The translations under genes were made by a program, and so were the position numbers. Of a stretch of DNA of 11,422 bases, positions 1-6,674 are shown piece after piece; positions within the stretch are counted from its first letter, which is position 1, and each line of letters starts with the position of its first letter. The DNA lies in assembly GCA_023428085.1 (NCBI GenBank), contig JAEYZK010000397.1:1-11422 (forward strand), read 5' to 3'. The DNA is from Pseudomonadota bacterium. GTDB taxonomy: Bacteria; Myxococcota; Myxococcia; Myxococcales; Anaeromyxobacteraceae. A model generated the notes under the pieces. The model was not told the DNA's origin. It saw only the letters and a program-made list of their open reading frames with translations, and made no database searches.

Positions 1-258
1 GCTCGAGACCGTGAGGGTCACCCGGTTGGGCGCGAAGGCGGAGAGCGGCGCGCGCATCGCCCGGGCGGCCGCGAGCGCCCCGGGGCGAGGCGCGAGGACC
101 GCGTCGAGCACCGCGAGGAGGAGCACCGCCGCGTCGAGCGCGAGGGCGAGCGCGATCCCCCGGCCGCCGAGCGCGCCGGCCGCCGCGAGCGCGGGGATCG
201 CCCCGAGCGCGAGGAGGAGCGCGGTGCGGGGGGTGGGGGCGGGGATCCCGGTCGCCAA
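1..258 (-). CDS. DUF58-like membrane protein, N-terminal fragment
   Basis: Only the first 86 codons are in the window; the gene continues past the left edge. The peptide has two hydrophobic stretches (about residues 12-29 and 35-56) rich in Ala and Leu, a short basic linker, then LSAFAPNRVTLTVSS. A helix pair followed by a line of the type L-x-x-G/A-x-x-N-x-V-x-L-x-V is typical of the N-terminus of DUF58 proteins. These are usually encoded beside MoxR AAA+ ATPases and von Willebrand proteins and are thought to act in envelope or metalloprotein maturation. The start is set at a TTG (256-258) because the frame upstream has no ATG or GTG for a long way. No good ribosome binding site precedes it, so the start is uncertain. 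The two longer frames over the same DNA translate to Arg/Ser/Pro-rich text and are not credible. The family call rests on a short N-terminus and is moderately sure. Confidence 0.62.
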   Translation of the reverse strand, partial: MATGIPAPTPRTALLLALGAIPALAAAGALGGRGIALALALDAAVLLLAVLDAVLAPRPGALAAARAMRAPLSAFAPNRVTLTVSS

Positions 259-377
259 GCGGGGATAGCGTACAGCACCGACGCGGGGATGGCATGACGG
301 TCCGTCAATGCTTGCGTGCCGACCACGTCGATCACGGTGAGCACTCGCGCCGCGCCGGATGCCGACCGCTCCCCCGG

Positions 378-521
378 TACCATCGCCGCGAACCCGAGGA
401 GACGCCCCTTCATGCGATCGTTCGTTCCCGGCTCGAGCCGCTCCTCGCGGCCGCGCGCAGGAGCGGCCGTGGCCTGCCCGGCCATGTCGAGCGCGAGCTG
501 CGCTCCTACGTCCACCTCGTG
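378..521 (+). pseudogene. IS91-family transposase, N-terminal remnant
   Basis: About 48 codons read YHRREPEETPLHAIV, then RSRLEPLLAAA, then GLPGHVERELRSY. This follows the N-terminus of IS91-type (Y2) transposases, whose usual form is P-E-x-T-x-L-x-x-V-V-x-x-H-L-E-x-F-L, a short linker, then L-P-x-[FHY]-V-E-R-E-[LF]-R-x-[YF]-L-x-C-G. Here the match stops right after R-S-Y. The C-G pair, the zinc-finger cysteines and the whole catalytic part with its HUH and tyrosine motifs are missing. The frame then runs on without similarity into the metal-cluster protein at 615-1046, which gives a misleading fused reading frame from 294. No start codon with a ribosome binding site is evident at the head of the remnant. 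It is best read as a relic of an inactivated or deleted insertion sequence. The similarity is from memory of the family, not from an alignment. Confidence 0.68.
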
Positions 522-536
522 AGAAGGTCAGCTCTT

Positions 537-552
537 CCTGTCGGTCGACAGG
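537..552. promoter_or_regulatory. Perfect 16-base inverted repeat
   Basis: CCTGTCG-GT-CGACAGG has 7-base arms around a 2-base centre. It lies 63 bases before the proposed TTG start of the metal-cluster protein and 16 bases after the end of the transposase remnant. Such a compact dyad could be a binding site for a dimeric regulator. It could also be part of the junction left by the mobile element. With arms this close it is more plausible as a DNA site than as an RNA hairpin. No matching second copy with the same arms was seen in the window. Confidence 0.35.
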
Positions 553-614
553 GGGTGCGCCCGCGGCCGCGCCGATGCATCGCCACTTGCCCCGCACAGG
601 AGGGCGTGCGACGG

Positions 615-1046
615 TTGGACGTGGTTGAACCCCAGACATGTGGCGAGTGCAGCGCGTGCTGCACGGCGTTCGACGTGGGCGCGCTCGAGAAGCCCGCTGG
701 AGTGCCGTGTCCGCTCCTGCGAGATGAACGCGCCTGCGGGATCTATCCCGAGCGGCCCGATCCATGCCGCGCGTTCGCGTGCGGTTGGCTGACGGACGCC
801 ACGTGGTCTCGCGACGAGCGGCCCGACCGGCTTGGCGTGATCGTCGTGCCAGCCGATCGGGACTCGGCCTTCGCCGGTTCCGCGGACGCCCCACTGCTCG
901 TCGCGTACGAGCTCCGCCCCGGTGCGCTCGACTCGTGCGAGACGGAGCCCCTGTTGAAGCGCTTGTCGCGGGACCGCCTGGTCGCCCTCGTGCGGCACGG
1001 CTGGGAGCGCCGCGATCGGGAGCCCTCCGGGTTCATCGGCGGGTAG
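615..1046 (+). CDS. YkgJ-type CxxCxxCC cysteine-cluster protein
   Basis: The 143-residue protein carries C9-x2-C12-x2-C15-C16 near its N-terminus, then P-C32-P-L-L, A-C41-G-I-Y, D-P-C51-R-A-F-A-C56-G-W. This is the layout of the YkgJ/UPF0153 family (PF03692), small proteins predicted to hold zinc or an iron-sulfur cluster through the CxxCxxCC motif and later cysteines; their substrate is not known. The C-terminal third is helical and has no motif I recognise. The start is TTG 615 because AGGAGGG at 598-604 sits 10 bases before it. An in-frame GTG at 606 is only 1 base from that site, and GTG 621 is also possible. The open frame reaches back to 294, but its upstream part is a transposase remnant and not part of this protein. 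It converges on the gene ending at 1123. It is cytoplasmic, with no signal peptide. Confidence 0.72.
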   Translation: MDVVEPQTCGECSACCTAFDVGALEKPAGVPCPLLRDERACGIYPERPDPCRAFACGWLTDATWSRDERPDRLGVIVVPADRDSAFAGSADAPLLVAYELRPGALDSCETEPLLKRLSRDRLVALVRHGWERRDREPSGFIGG

Positions 1047-1122
1047 GAGGCGCGGGACCTGTCCGGCAGGCGATGGGAACGCACTCCTCGGCCGCTCGCA
1101 CCTCGAACCCGACCACCACGAG

Positions 1123-1353
1123 CTACCGGATCGGCCCCGTCCCGCCCTCCGCCATCGCGTCACCGAGCCGGAGCGCATCCATGCCAGGCATCTTCCCGAT
1201 CCTGGAGCGAGCGGCGCTCCAGGCGCGCTGCACGATCCAGGAGAGGGAGCGGTCCTGACGCGCCGCCTCCTCCTGGATCTCGCGCAGCATGTCCTCCGGG
1301 AAGTACAGCGACTGCTTCCGCTTCTCCGAGGTGTGTCCGTCGCTCTTGATCAT
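1123..1353 (-). CDS. Small ribbon-helix-helix protein, TIGR04563-like
   Basis: The 76-residue protein has a short polar head, then KRKQSLYFPEDMLREIQ (residues 11-27) and a second helix around RSLSWIVQRAW (35-45). The pattern of one beta strand (QSLYF) and two helices fits the Arc/MetJ ribbon-helix-helix fold, which binds DNA as a dimer with the paired strands in the major groove. The KRKQSLYFPE-[DE]-ML and DRSLSWIVQ-x-AW text matches a family of small proteins that I recall as myxobacterial and multicopy per genome (TIGR04563). Their targets are unknown. The ATG at 1351-1353 is chosen over a longer frame starting at 1470 because GGGAG lies about a dozen bases upstream and the extra 39 residues are unlike the family. 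The C-terminal tail (about 53-76) is low in structure. It converges with the gene ending at 1046, about 76 bases away. Confidence 0.8.
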   Translation of the reverse strand: MIKSDGHTSEKRKQSLYFPEDMLREIQEEAARQDRSLSWIVQRAWSAARSRIGKMPGMDALRLGDAMAEGGTGPIR

Positions 1354-1669
1354 GCTGTCGTTGTACTCCCCGCGTGCCGAGAACCGAAGGTGCCGATGCG
1401 TCAGCCGCCGGGCGCGAGCGGCGACGCCCCCCTTCCGCCCCGCCGCAGGGGAAGGCGAGCGGACGAGCACGAGGGTCCTGAACCCGGTGCGATCCTGGCG
1501 ATCGGAGGTCGCCGCTGCGGGCTCGGGGCAGCGGAGCGGCCAGGCGGGTGCCTGGTCATGCGCGCCGACGCACGGCCCAAATGACCTCGGGTCCGGACAC
1601 GGTCGCGACCAATGGGTGATCGGCGGGCGAGCGGTCCACGCCGCTCGCCGCCGCCTCCCCGCGAGACCG
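1354..1669. other. Intergenic stretch, no gene seen
   Basis: These 316 bases lie between two minus-strand genes. The right end holds a hairpin (1622-1652) just beyond the stop of the secreted protein. The left end holds the ribosome binding site of the small DNA-binding protein. Frames that can be opened here on both strands give low-complexity Arg/Gly/Pro text with no start-site support and no recognisable motif. The promoter of the gene at 1123-1353 must lie here if it is transcribed alone, but I cannot point to it. Confidence 0.5.
1622..1652 (-). terminator. Hairpin after the secreted-protein gene
   Basis: GCGAGCGG (1627-1634) pairs perfectly with CCGCTCGC (1641-1648) around a 6-base loop. 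The stem extends outward with GGCG (1622-1625) against CGCC (1649-1652), leaving one bulged base at 1626. It begins 17 bases past the stop codon of the minus-strand gene at 1670. There is no T-run after it in that direction, so it is a terminator candidate by position and stem only. It could equally be an RNA-stabilising 3' hairpin. Confidence 0.42.
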
Positions 1670-2173
1670 TCACCGCTCGAGGTTCACCTTCGCCTTGAGG
1701 CTGACGAACTTCACCTTGGGCCAGTCCTGCGTGTACAGCGTCCTCGCCCCCAGCGTGCACGGGCTCACGTCGTCGATCTCGCCGGGATCGATCTCCACGA
1801 CCTTGATGCAGGAGATCACGGGCGTGCCCACGTCGTCCTCCAGGGCCACCTCGATCACGGCGCGGATCTCCAGGCCGTCCAGGACGTCGTCCGGATCGGA
1901 CATTCCCTTCACCATCACGATCGGCTCCACGCGGCTCTTCTCCGAGTTGCGCCTCGCGTTCGCCACCTCGCTCTTGGAGGGCATCTTCTCGATCCGCACC
2001 TCCGTGATGTCGACGGGCCCCGCCTTGAGCGTGAGCGGGATCCTCCCGTTCTCGGGGAGCGGGAACACCTCGTCGATGAGGAACACCTCGCCATCCTTGT
2101 AGAGCGGCGCCTCGTCGTCGGCCCGGACCGGACCGGCGAGGAGCACCGCGAGTGCCAGCGTCATCGTGCGCAT
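1670..2173 (-). CDS. Exported protein of unknown function
   Basis: The 167-residue protein starts MRTMTLALAVLLAGPVRA-DD, a short Sec-type signal peptide with a likely cut after A18. The start ATG is at 2171-2173, with GGGAGGG about 8 bases upstream. A longer frame from 2236 only adds unrelated residues. The mature part alternates hydrophobic and charged residues (for example the stretches around 28-60, 82-95 and 102-130), as expected of a small beta-rich domain. It has two cysteines, C122 and C139, which could form a disulfide in the periplasm. I recognise no family or catalytic motif. It is on the same strand as the large operon but follows it after 156 bases with its own ribosome binding site. 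It may be the last cistron or a separate unit. A hairpin follows its stop. That it is a real gene is well supported; its function is unknown. Confidence 0.72.
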   Translation of the reverse strand: MRTMTLALAVLLAGPVRADDEAPLYKDGEVFLIDEVFPLPENGRIPLTLKAGPVDITEVRIEKMPSKSEVANARRNSEKSRVEPIVMVKGMSDPDDVLDGLEIRAVIEVALEDDVGTPVISCIKVVEIDPGEIDDVSPCTLGARTLYTQDWPKVKFVSLKAKVNLER

Positions 2174-2329
2174 TTGTCTTCCCTCCCGAAGGCAGTCAGG
2201 CCTCGGATCCTCCCATGACCCTGTTGGGGAGGGCAAGGAAACACTTCTCCGCGCGACACCGCGATCGACGGTGCGCGCGTCGCCACGCCGGGAGCCCGCG
2301 ACGCGGCACGGTGAAGGGGGCTCGCGCGG

Positions 2330-4066
2330 TCAGGTCGTCCGCGACCGCGGCGGCAGCTCGCGCAGCGCGAGCGCCGCGAGCCGCTCGTTCATCTCGTCGG
2401 GCGTGATCCCGGAGGCGCGCACGAACGCGACCACCTGGTCCCAGCGGACCTTCCCGTCGGCGGACCGCAGCCCTCCGCGGCCGTCGCGGTAGCGGTACGT
2501 GCTCCGGTTGATCTGGCGCCGGACGTACACGGTCGCGAGGCTCATGCCCGCGATCGAGGCCTGCTCCATGCACACCTTCACGACGCCGTCGAGGTCCGGC
2601 CGCGTGATCCGCCGGAGCAGGTACGCGGCGGCGGCGAACATGAGCGCGATCTCGTACCAGCGGAACAGGCTGGGCGCCTGATGCGAGAGCGGGAGGCTGA
2701 CGACCTCCATCGCCTTCTTCGCGTCGGCCCATTTCCTCCACTCCTCGACCGGCGCGTCGGGCGCCGGCAGGAGCTTGTACGCCCGCGCCTTCGCGGACGG
2801 CATCTGGTCGAGCGCGGTGCGCCAGCCGTCGCTCATGAGCCGGCGGAGCGTGTCCGCGTACCCGTTCGCGTAGGCCTTCCGGAGCCGGTCGGCCCAGCCC
2901 TGCATGAACTTCTCGACCGCCTCCGCCCCCATGCCGGGGACGGGCGAGCCGCTGCGCACCCAGTCCTCCGCCCGGTCCTTCCCGGCGACGTCGTCGGGAG
3001 GCGCGGACACCGGTTGGCTCGGCGGGTCGGAGAGGAAGAGCTCCGCGAGCGCCGTGCCCAGCATGGCCGCGAGCACCTTCCGCGCGAAGGCCCCCGCCAC
3101 GCCGCGCCCGAAGAGCGCGGCCAGGTCGCGGAGCCAGGAGCCCAGCCAGCCCTCGATCTTCCGGCGGAGCGCGTCCTTGAGCGCGCGCGCCCAGTTCACC
3201 TTGAACTGGAGCGTGCCCTTCGGCTTCACGGCGAGCTTGATCGCCTTCCCGAGGAGCGGGAACGAGACGTCGAGCTTCTGGATCTCCACCTCCAGCTGGA
3301 AGAACTCGGACGAGAGCTGGAGGTGGGGGCTCACCTGGACGTGCTTCGTGAGCTTCACGTCCTTGAAGAAGGAGATCTTGAGCCCCTGGGTCCGATCCTT
3401 CTCCACCTTCACGCCGTCGAAGAAGACGCCCTCGAGCTTCTTCTCGACCTCGACGCCGGGGCCGGTCCCCTTCGTCCAGCGAGGCTTGATCTTCAGCCAG
3501 TCGTCGTCGGTGGCGTTCACCCCGCCCTCGACCTCGACCTCCCACTGGAGGAACACGTCGAAGATCTTGTACTCGAGCACCTTCCAGCGGTCGGGCTTCC
3601 AGACGAAGCCCGGGAGGACGCGCCACGAGGGGGTGGGCTTCGCGGGGGTCGGGGTCGGCGTCGGCGTGGGGACGGGCGTGGGCTGCGGCACGGGCTGCGG
3701 CGTCGGCTTGACCGGCGGCGGGGGCGGCGGGACCGGCCGCTTCTGCCGCAGGCGGAGCTTCTCGCGCAAGCGGTTGCGCGTGGGCGTCGAGAGCCGGTAG
3801 TCGAAGTCGCGGACGAGATCCCCGCCCGGCGAGAGCCGCTGGAGGAGCGCGCCGGCCTCGACGTCCGGGACGGCGTCGAGGACCCGCTCCAGGCGGCGGA
3901 GGCGATCCGCCATGCGCGGCACGTCGTCCGCGGCGATCGGCTCCCAGAGGAGCCCCAGGATCTGCTGCCCGAGCGGATCGGCGACGCGGGCGCGCGGGAC
4001 CTCGCGCTCCCCCCGGAGCACGTCGAGGTCCGACAGCTCGGCTTCGAAGCGGATGCGCTCGCGCAT
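2330..4066 (-). CDS. Unknown modular protein with Pro/Thr linker
   Basis: This 578-residue protein is the fourth gene of the operon, 37 bases after the third, with GGGAG a few bases before its ATG. Residues 1-110 form a helical, charged domain with no signal peptide. Residues 111-147 are a Pro/Thr/Val linker including PTPTPTPTP. Residues 160-292 look rich in beta strands: segments such as KISFFKDVKLT and FFQLEVEIQKLDVSF alternate polar and apolar residues. Amphipathic helices follow (294-345), including ARKVLAAMLGTALAELFL, which could insert in a membrane. After a short Pro-rich break comes a helical domain with a hydrophobic segment near 469-485 (YEIALMFAAAAYLL). I do not recognise a family. 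The linker suggests separate folding modules, and the beta region plus insertable helices would suit a surface, pore or scaffold role, which is speculation. No catalytic motif is visible. Confidence 0.75.
   Translation of the reverse strand: MRERIRFEAELSDLDVLRGEREVPRARVADPLGQQILGLLWEPIAADDVPRMADRLRRLERVLDAVPDVEAGALLQRLSPGGDLVRDFDYRLSTPTRNRLREKLRLRQKRPVPPPPPPVKPTPQPVPQPTPVPTPTPTPTPAKPTPSWRVLPGFVWKPDRWKVLEYKIFDVFLQWEVEVEGGVNATDDDWLKIKPRWTKGTGPGVEVEKKLEGVFFDGVKVEKDRTQGLKISFFKDVKLTKHVQVSPHLQLSSEFFQLEVEIQKLDVSFPLLGKAIKLAVKPKGTLQFKVNWARALKDALRRKIEGWLGSWLRDLAALFGRGVAGAFARKVLAAMLGTALAELFLSDPPSQPVSAPPDDVAGKDRAEDWVRSGSPVPGMGAEAVEKFMQGWADRLRKAYANGYADTLRRLMSDGWRTALDQMPSAKARAYKLLPAPDAPVEEWRKWADAKKAMEVVSLPLSHQAPSLFRWYEIALMFAAAAYLLRRITRPDLDGVVKVCMEQASIAGMSLATVYVRRQINRSTYRYRDGRGGLRSADGKVRWDQVVAFVRASGITPDEMNERLAALALRELPPRSRTT
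3626..3736 (-). repeat. Pro/Thr linker coding tract, GT/GC-rich repeat
   Basis: This coding stretch gives residues 111-147 of the 578-aa protein. On the plus strand it is a run of near-repeats of GGCGTC and GGGGTC units, translated on the minus strand as PTP, PVP and PQP repeats plus a run of six prolines. Low-complexity tracts like this expand and shrink easily by replication slippage, so linker length probably varies between strains. It marks the border between the N-terminal helical domain and the beta-rich domain. Confidence 0.6.
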
Positions 4067-4103
4067 CGGGGCTCCCGCCGGCGCAGGGCCGGCCGTCGAG
4101 GGG

Positions 4104-5384
4104 CTAGACCTGCTGCTCGACCGCTGGGGTGGGCGACGCGCCGAGGTCGAGCCCCGTCAGCGCGCGGTACGCCGTCCGGTACCCCTCGACCTTGGCCTCG
4201 ATCTGGTTCAGCCACCGGTCGAGCTCGCCCCCGGGGGCGCGATCGGTGAAGTTCAGCACCTCGAGGTCGAGCAGGATGTCGCGCGCGTCCAGCGCGCACT
4301 CGCGGTGCAGGAGGTACCGGTTCGTCTCGCCGTGGGTGATCGGGCGCCGCAGCACGAGGAGATCGTACGCCGCCGGGATGTACTCGTGCGGATCCCCGTA
4401 GGCCGGAGGGATCCCGAGCGTCGTCCGCAGCTCGCGGATGACCGACATGCCCGCGAGCAGCCACACGAGGCCGCTCAGCGCGTTGTGCGCGTTCCGCCCG
4501 TAGTCGAAGGGCTCGAACCGGCGCCGCAGGACGTCGAGCGTGTCGCCGATGGTGATGAGGGTCGCGACGGACGGGCGGGCGCCGCCGCCGGCCGCGCCCT
4601 GGATCGCCACCGCCATCCGCTTGTCCCGGTAGAACTCGAGCGCGTGGAAGACGAACCGGTGGAAGAGCTGGTTGAACCCGACGTTCACCTCGGTGTCGAG
4701 GTCGAGCTTGCGCCCGGCGTCGGTCACCCACCCCGCCGTCGTCCGGTAGAGGGCGTTCCGGGCCCGGGTGGACGAGGCGAGGCCGGTCATCGTCTCGCGC
4801 ACCATGAGCTCGAGCACCACCGCCACGAGGTCGTCCCGGAGGCCCGGCTCCGCGGCGCCGTTCGAGATCGGCAGCCGGCCGTTCGTGGCGAAGGCGTCGA
4901 GGATCACCCCGAGGATCTGGAAGACGCCGAGGCGGTCCCAGAAGAAGAGCCCGACCGCGTCGCCCTGGAACAGGCGCCGGACGCCGGGCGAGGCGCCGCC
5001 GACGCCGTTCCGCCCGCCGTCGAGGGTGAGGCACGACGGCGAGCAGACGCAGCAGTCGCCGGGCCACCCGCCCTCGGCCCGCAGGAGCCCCCCGCCGCCG
5101 CCCGGCGGGGCGAGGCAGTCGCGCAGCCTGGGGTCGAGCTCGTCGCCCGGGGGCCCGGAGAGCGGCTGGTGCGGCTGGCCGAACTTGAAGTAGTCGTCGA
5201 AGAGGCGGGTGACGTCGTCCTTCTGCGACTCCTCGACGCCGGTGGTCCGGATGAGCGAGAGGAGCTCCTGCGCGCACGGCGGGAAGAGGATGGTCCTGCG
5301 CGGCAGGCCCTTCAGCCGATCTCCGGTGGCGACGGGCGGGAGCGGCGCGACGGTGAGGACCACGTTCTGCAGTTCAGGAGGCAT
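4104..5384 (-). CDS. Operon protein of unknown family with Cys cluster
   Basis: This 426-residue protein is the third gene of the operon. Its ATG (5382-5384) lies inside the end of the preceding protease-like gene, overlapping by 11 bases, so the two are probably translationally coupled; AGGAGG is not well placed for an independent start. There is no signal peptide. Residues 92-100 are a Pro/Gly loop, followed by GDCCVCSPSC, with cysteines at 111, 112, 114 and 118. C90 and C37 lie nearby. The dense cluster could bind zinc or form disulfides. The remainder is mostly helical, with long apolar helices around 143-165, 184-200 and 300-316 and a conserved-looking FNQLFHRFVFHALEFYRDKR block (237-256) carrying two histidines. 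I know no family with this arrangement. Its close linkage to the HEAGH gene implies a shared process, possibly as its partner or substrate. Confidence 0.74.
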   Translation of the reverse strand: MPPELQNVVLTVAPLPPVATGDRLKGLPRRTILFPPCAQELLSLIRTTGVEESQKDDVTRLFDDYFKFGQPHQPLSGPPGDELDPRLRDCLAPPGGGGGLLRAEGGWPGDCCVCSPSCLTLDGGRNGVGGASPGVRRLFQGDAVGLFFWDRLGVFQILGVILDAFATNGRLPISNGAAEPGLRDDLVAVVLELMVRETMTGLASSTRARNALYRTTAGWVTDAGRKLDLDTEVNVGFNQLFHRFVFHALEFYRDKRMAVAIQGAAGGGARPSVATLITIGDTLDVLRRRFEPFDYGRNAHNALSGLVWLLAGMSVIRELRTTLGIPPAYGDPHEYIPAAYDLLVLRRPITHGETNRYLLHRECALDARDILLDLEVLNFTDRAPGGELDRWLNQIEAKVEGYRTAYRALTGLDLGASPTPAVEQQV

Positions 5385-6669
5385 GCAGGTTCCCCTTCTG
5401 TCGGAGGTGCGCGGCCCGGTGCCGCCCCGTGCGGCCGCCGAGACCGGTGAGCCAGTCGCCCATGACGCGGTCGAGCTCCGGCTCCGGGATCCCGCTCTCC
5501 TCGCGGACGATCCGGAACACGGCGAGCTGGACCGACGGTGAGAGTCCGCGCAGGTCGAGCCGGCCGCGCCGCGCGGTCGCCGCGATCGCGCGCAGCCGCG
5601 CCGGGGCGAGGGCGTCGAGGTCGAAGAGCGCCGGGATCTCGCGCCCTCCCAGCACCCGGAAGCGCGCGCCGAGGAGCGTGCGCGCGACGGCCGGCAGGAG
5701 GCCCCGCCCCGCCGAGAGGAGCCGGCGCGCGGGAGCCGGGGCGAGGTCGAGCGGGTAGTCGCGCTCCCACTCCCGCTCCCACGCGTCCCAGGGCCCCTGC
5801 CCGAAGGCCTGGCGCGCCCACTCGAACCCGAGCAGCACGCGGAGCCAGGGCGGCGGGTGCGGGTCGGCGCTCGAGACGTGCAGCACGTGCGCCGGCGGGA
5901 GCGCGAGGATCTCGCGGGTGGCGGCGGGCTGGGCGAGGCCCGTCGCGCAGAACGCCCAGAAGTCGGGGCCGATCTCCGAGCTCCAGAGCGCGAAGAAGTC
6001 GCGGAGCGGCGCGGGGGCGCCGGCGGCGGAGAGGGCCGCCCGGAGCGCGGCGGGGATCGCGGCCTGGAGGCCGGTCCGCCGGAGCGCCTGGTGGCCGGCC
6101 TCGTGGTGGATCGAGGTGAGGTTGTACTTCTCCTGGAGCCGCGAGTACGGGATCTGGATGAGCGGCATCGGGTTCGCCGCCGCGCCGGGGAAGCGGACGT
6201 CCTCGCGGATGATCCGCGCGCCGAAGCCGCGGTCGCAGTAGACGAGCGGCGGCTCGACGAGCTCGAGCGCGGGGTGGTCGCGCATGAGCGCGTCCGACGC
6301 GAGGCGGTCGCAGCCCGCGAGCAGCGGCGCGAGCGCCGGGGTCGCCCGCTGCGTGAGCACGTCGGCGTAGGTGTCGAAGAAGAGGTACGCGCGCGAGAGC
6401 GCGAGCTCGAGCGCGCCCAGGCGCGCGTTCAGCCGCCGCCGGGCGCCGGGCGCGCCGCCGCTCGCGAGGTACCCGCGGGCGGCGCGCTTCAGGCGCGAGA
6501 GGAGCCGCTCGACCACCACCGAGAGCTGCGTCTCGAGCACGGACCACTGCCGCGGCGCGATGTCCGCGCGCGCCGGGAGCGCCACGAGGGCGCGGAGCCC
6601 GCGCAGCGCCCGGATGCGGAGCCCGAGCGAGGCGATCCGCCGGCGCAGCTGTCGCGATCCGTCCGCCAT
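5374..6669 (-). CDS. Putative zinc metallopeptidase with HEAGH motif
   Basis: The 431-residue protein is the second gene of the operon, starting 5 bases after the acidic protein ends. Residues 1-110 are helical and basic, with no signal peptide. The core has ANPMPLIQIPY (166-175), then NLTSIHHEAGHQAL with H189-E190-x-x-H193. This is the HExxH zinc site of zincin peptidases, where two His bind zinc and Glu activates water. About 39 residues on, W-S-S-E232-I-G-P-D-F-W offers Glu232 as the third ligand, a gluzincin-like spacing, and D-P-H-P-P-P-W-L-R (269-277) resembles the HP-x-x-x-R segment seen downstream in some such enzymes. The family is not one I can name. Substrates are unknown; the neighbouring acidic protein is an obvious candidate. 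It ends by overlapping the next gene by 11 bases. Metallopeptidase activity is likely but not certain, since short HExxH matches can be chance; the flanking context makes chance less likely. Confidence 0.72.
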   Translation of the reverse strand: MADGSRQLRRRIASLGLRIRALRGLRALVALPARADIAPRQWSVLETQLSVVVERLLSRLKRAARGYLASGGAPGARRRLNARLGALELALSRAYLFFDTYADVLTQRATPALAPLLAGCDRLASDALMRDHPALELVEPPLVYCDRGFGARIIREDVRFPGAAANPMPLIQIPYSRLQEKYNLTSIHHEAGHQALRRTGLQAAIPAALRAALSAAGAPAPLRDFFALWSSEIGPDFWAFCATGLAQPAATREILALPPAHVLHVSSADPHPPPWLRVLLGFEWARQAFGQGPWDAWEREWERDYPLDLAPAPARRLLSAGRGLLPAVARTLLGARFRVLGGREIPALFDLDALAPARLRAIAATARRGRLDLRGLSPSVQLAVFRIVREESGIPEPELDRVMGDWLTGLGGRTGRHRAAHLRQKGNLHAS

Positions 6670-6674
6670 CGGGC

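Larger units (their letters stand above)
259..614. other. Gene-poor stretch with transposon scar
   Basis: This 356-base stretch separates the divergently read DUF58-like gene and the metal-cluster protein. Besides the transposase remnant (378-521) and the palindrome (537-552) I see no intact gene. Reading frames can be drawn across it on both strands, including one from 294 that fuses to the downstream gene, but their compositions (Arg/Ser/Pro runs) do not look like protein. It should hold the promoters of both flanking genes, yet no convincing -35/-10 pair can be read. Confidence 0.55.

Noticed and set aside
294..614. Upstream extension of the CxxCxxCC protein
   Set aside because: The segment matches an IS91-type transposase head rather than any YkgJ-type N-terminus, and a ribosome binding site sits at 598-604 just before the later start.
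528..1178. Minus-strand frame opposite the CxxCxxCC protein
   Set aside because: No recognisable domain; the plus strand shows the Cys pattern and proper family text.
2681..4249. Long plus-strand open frame opposite the operon
   Set aside because: It is antisense to two well-formed genes and translates to Arg/Leu/Glu/His-rich low-complexity text, a usual by-product of GC-rich codon bias.
3912..5450. Second long plus-strand open frame opposite the operon
   Set aside because: Same pattern of composition; no start-site support; the minus-strand genes here show domain-like sequence and close spacing.
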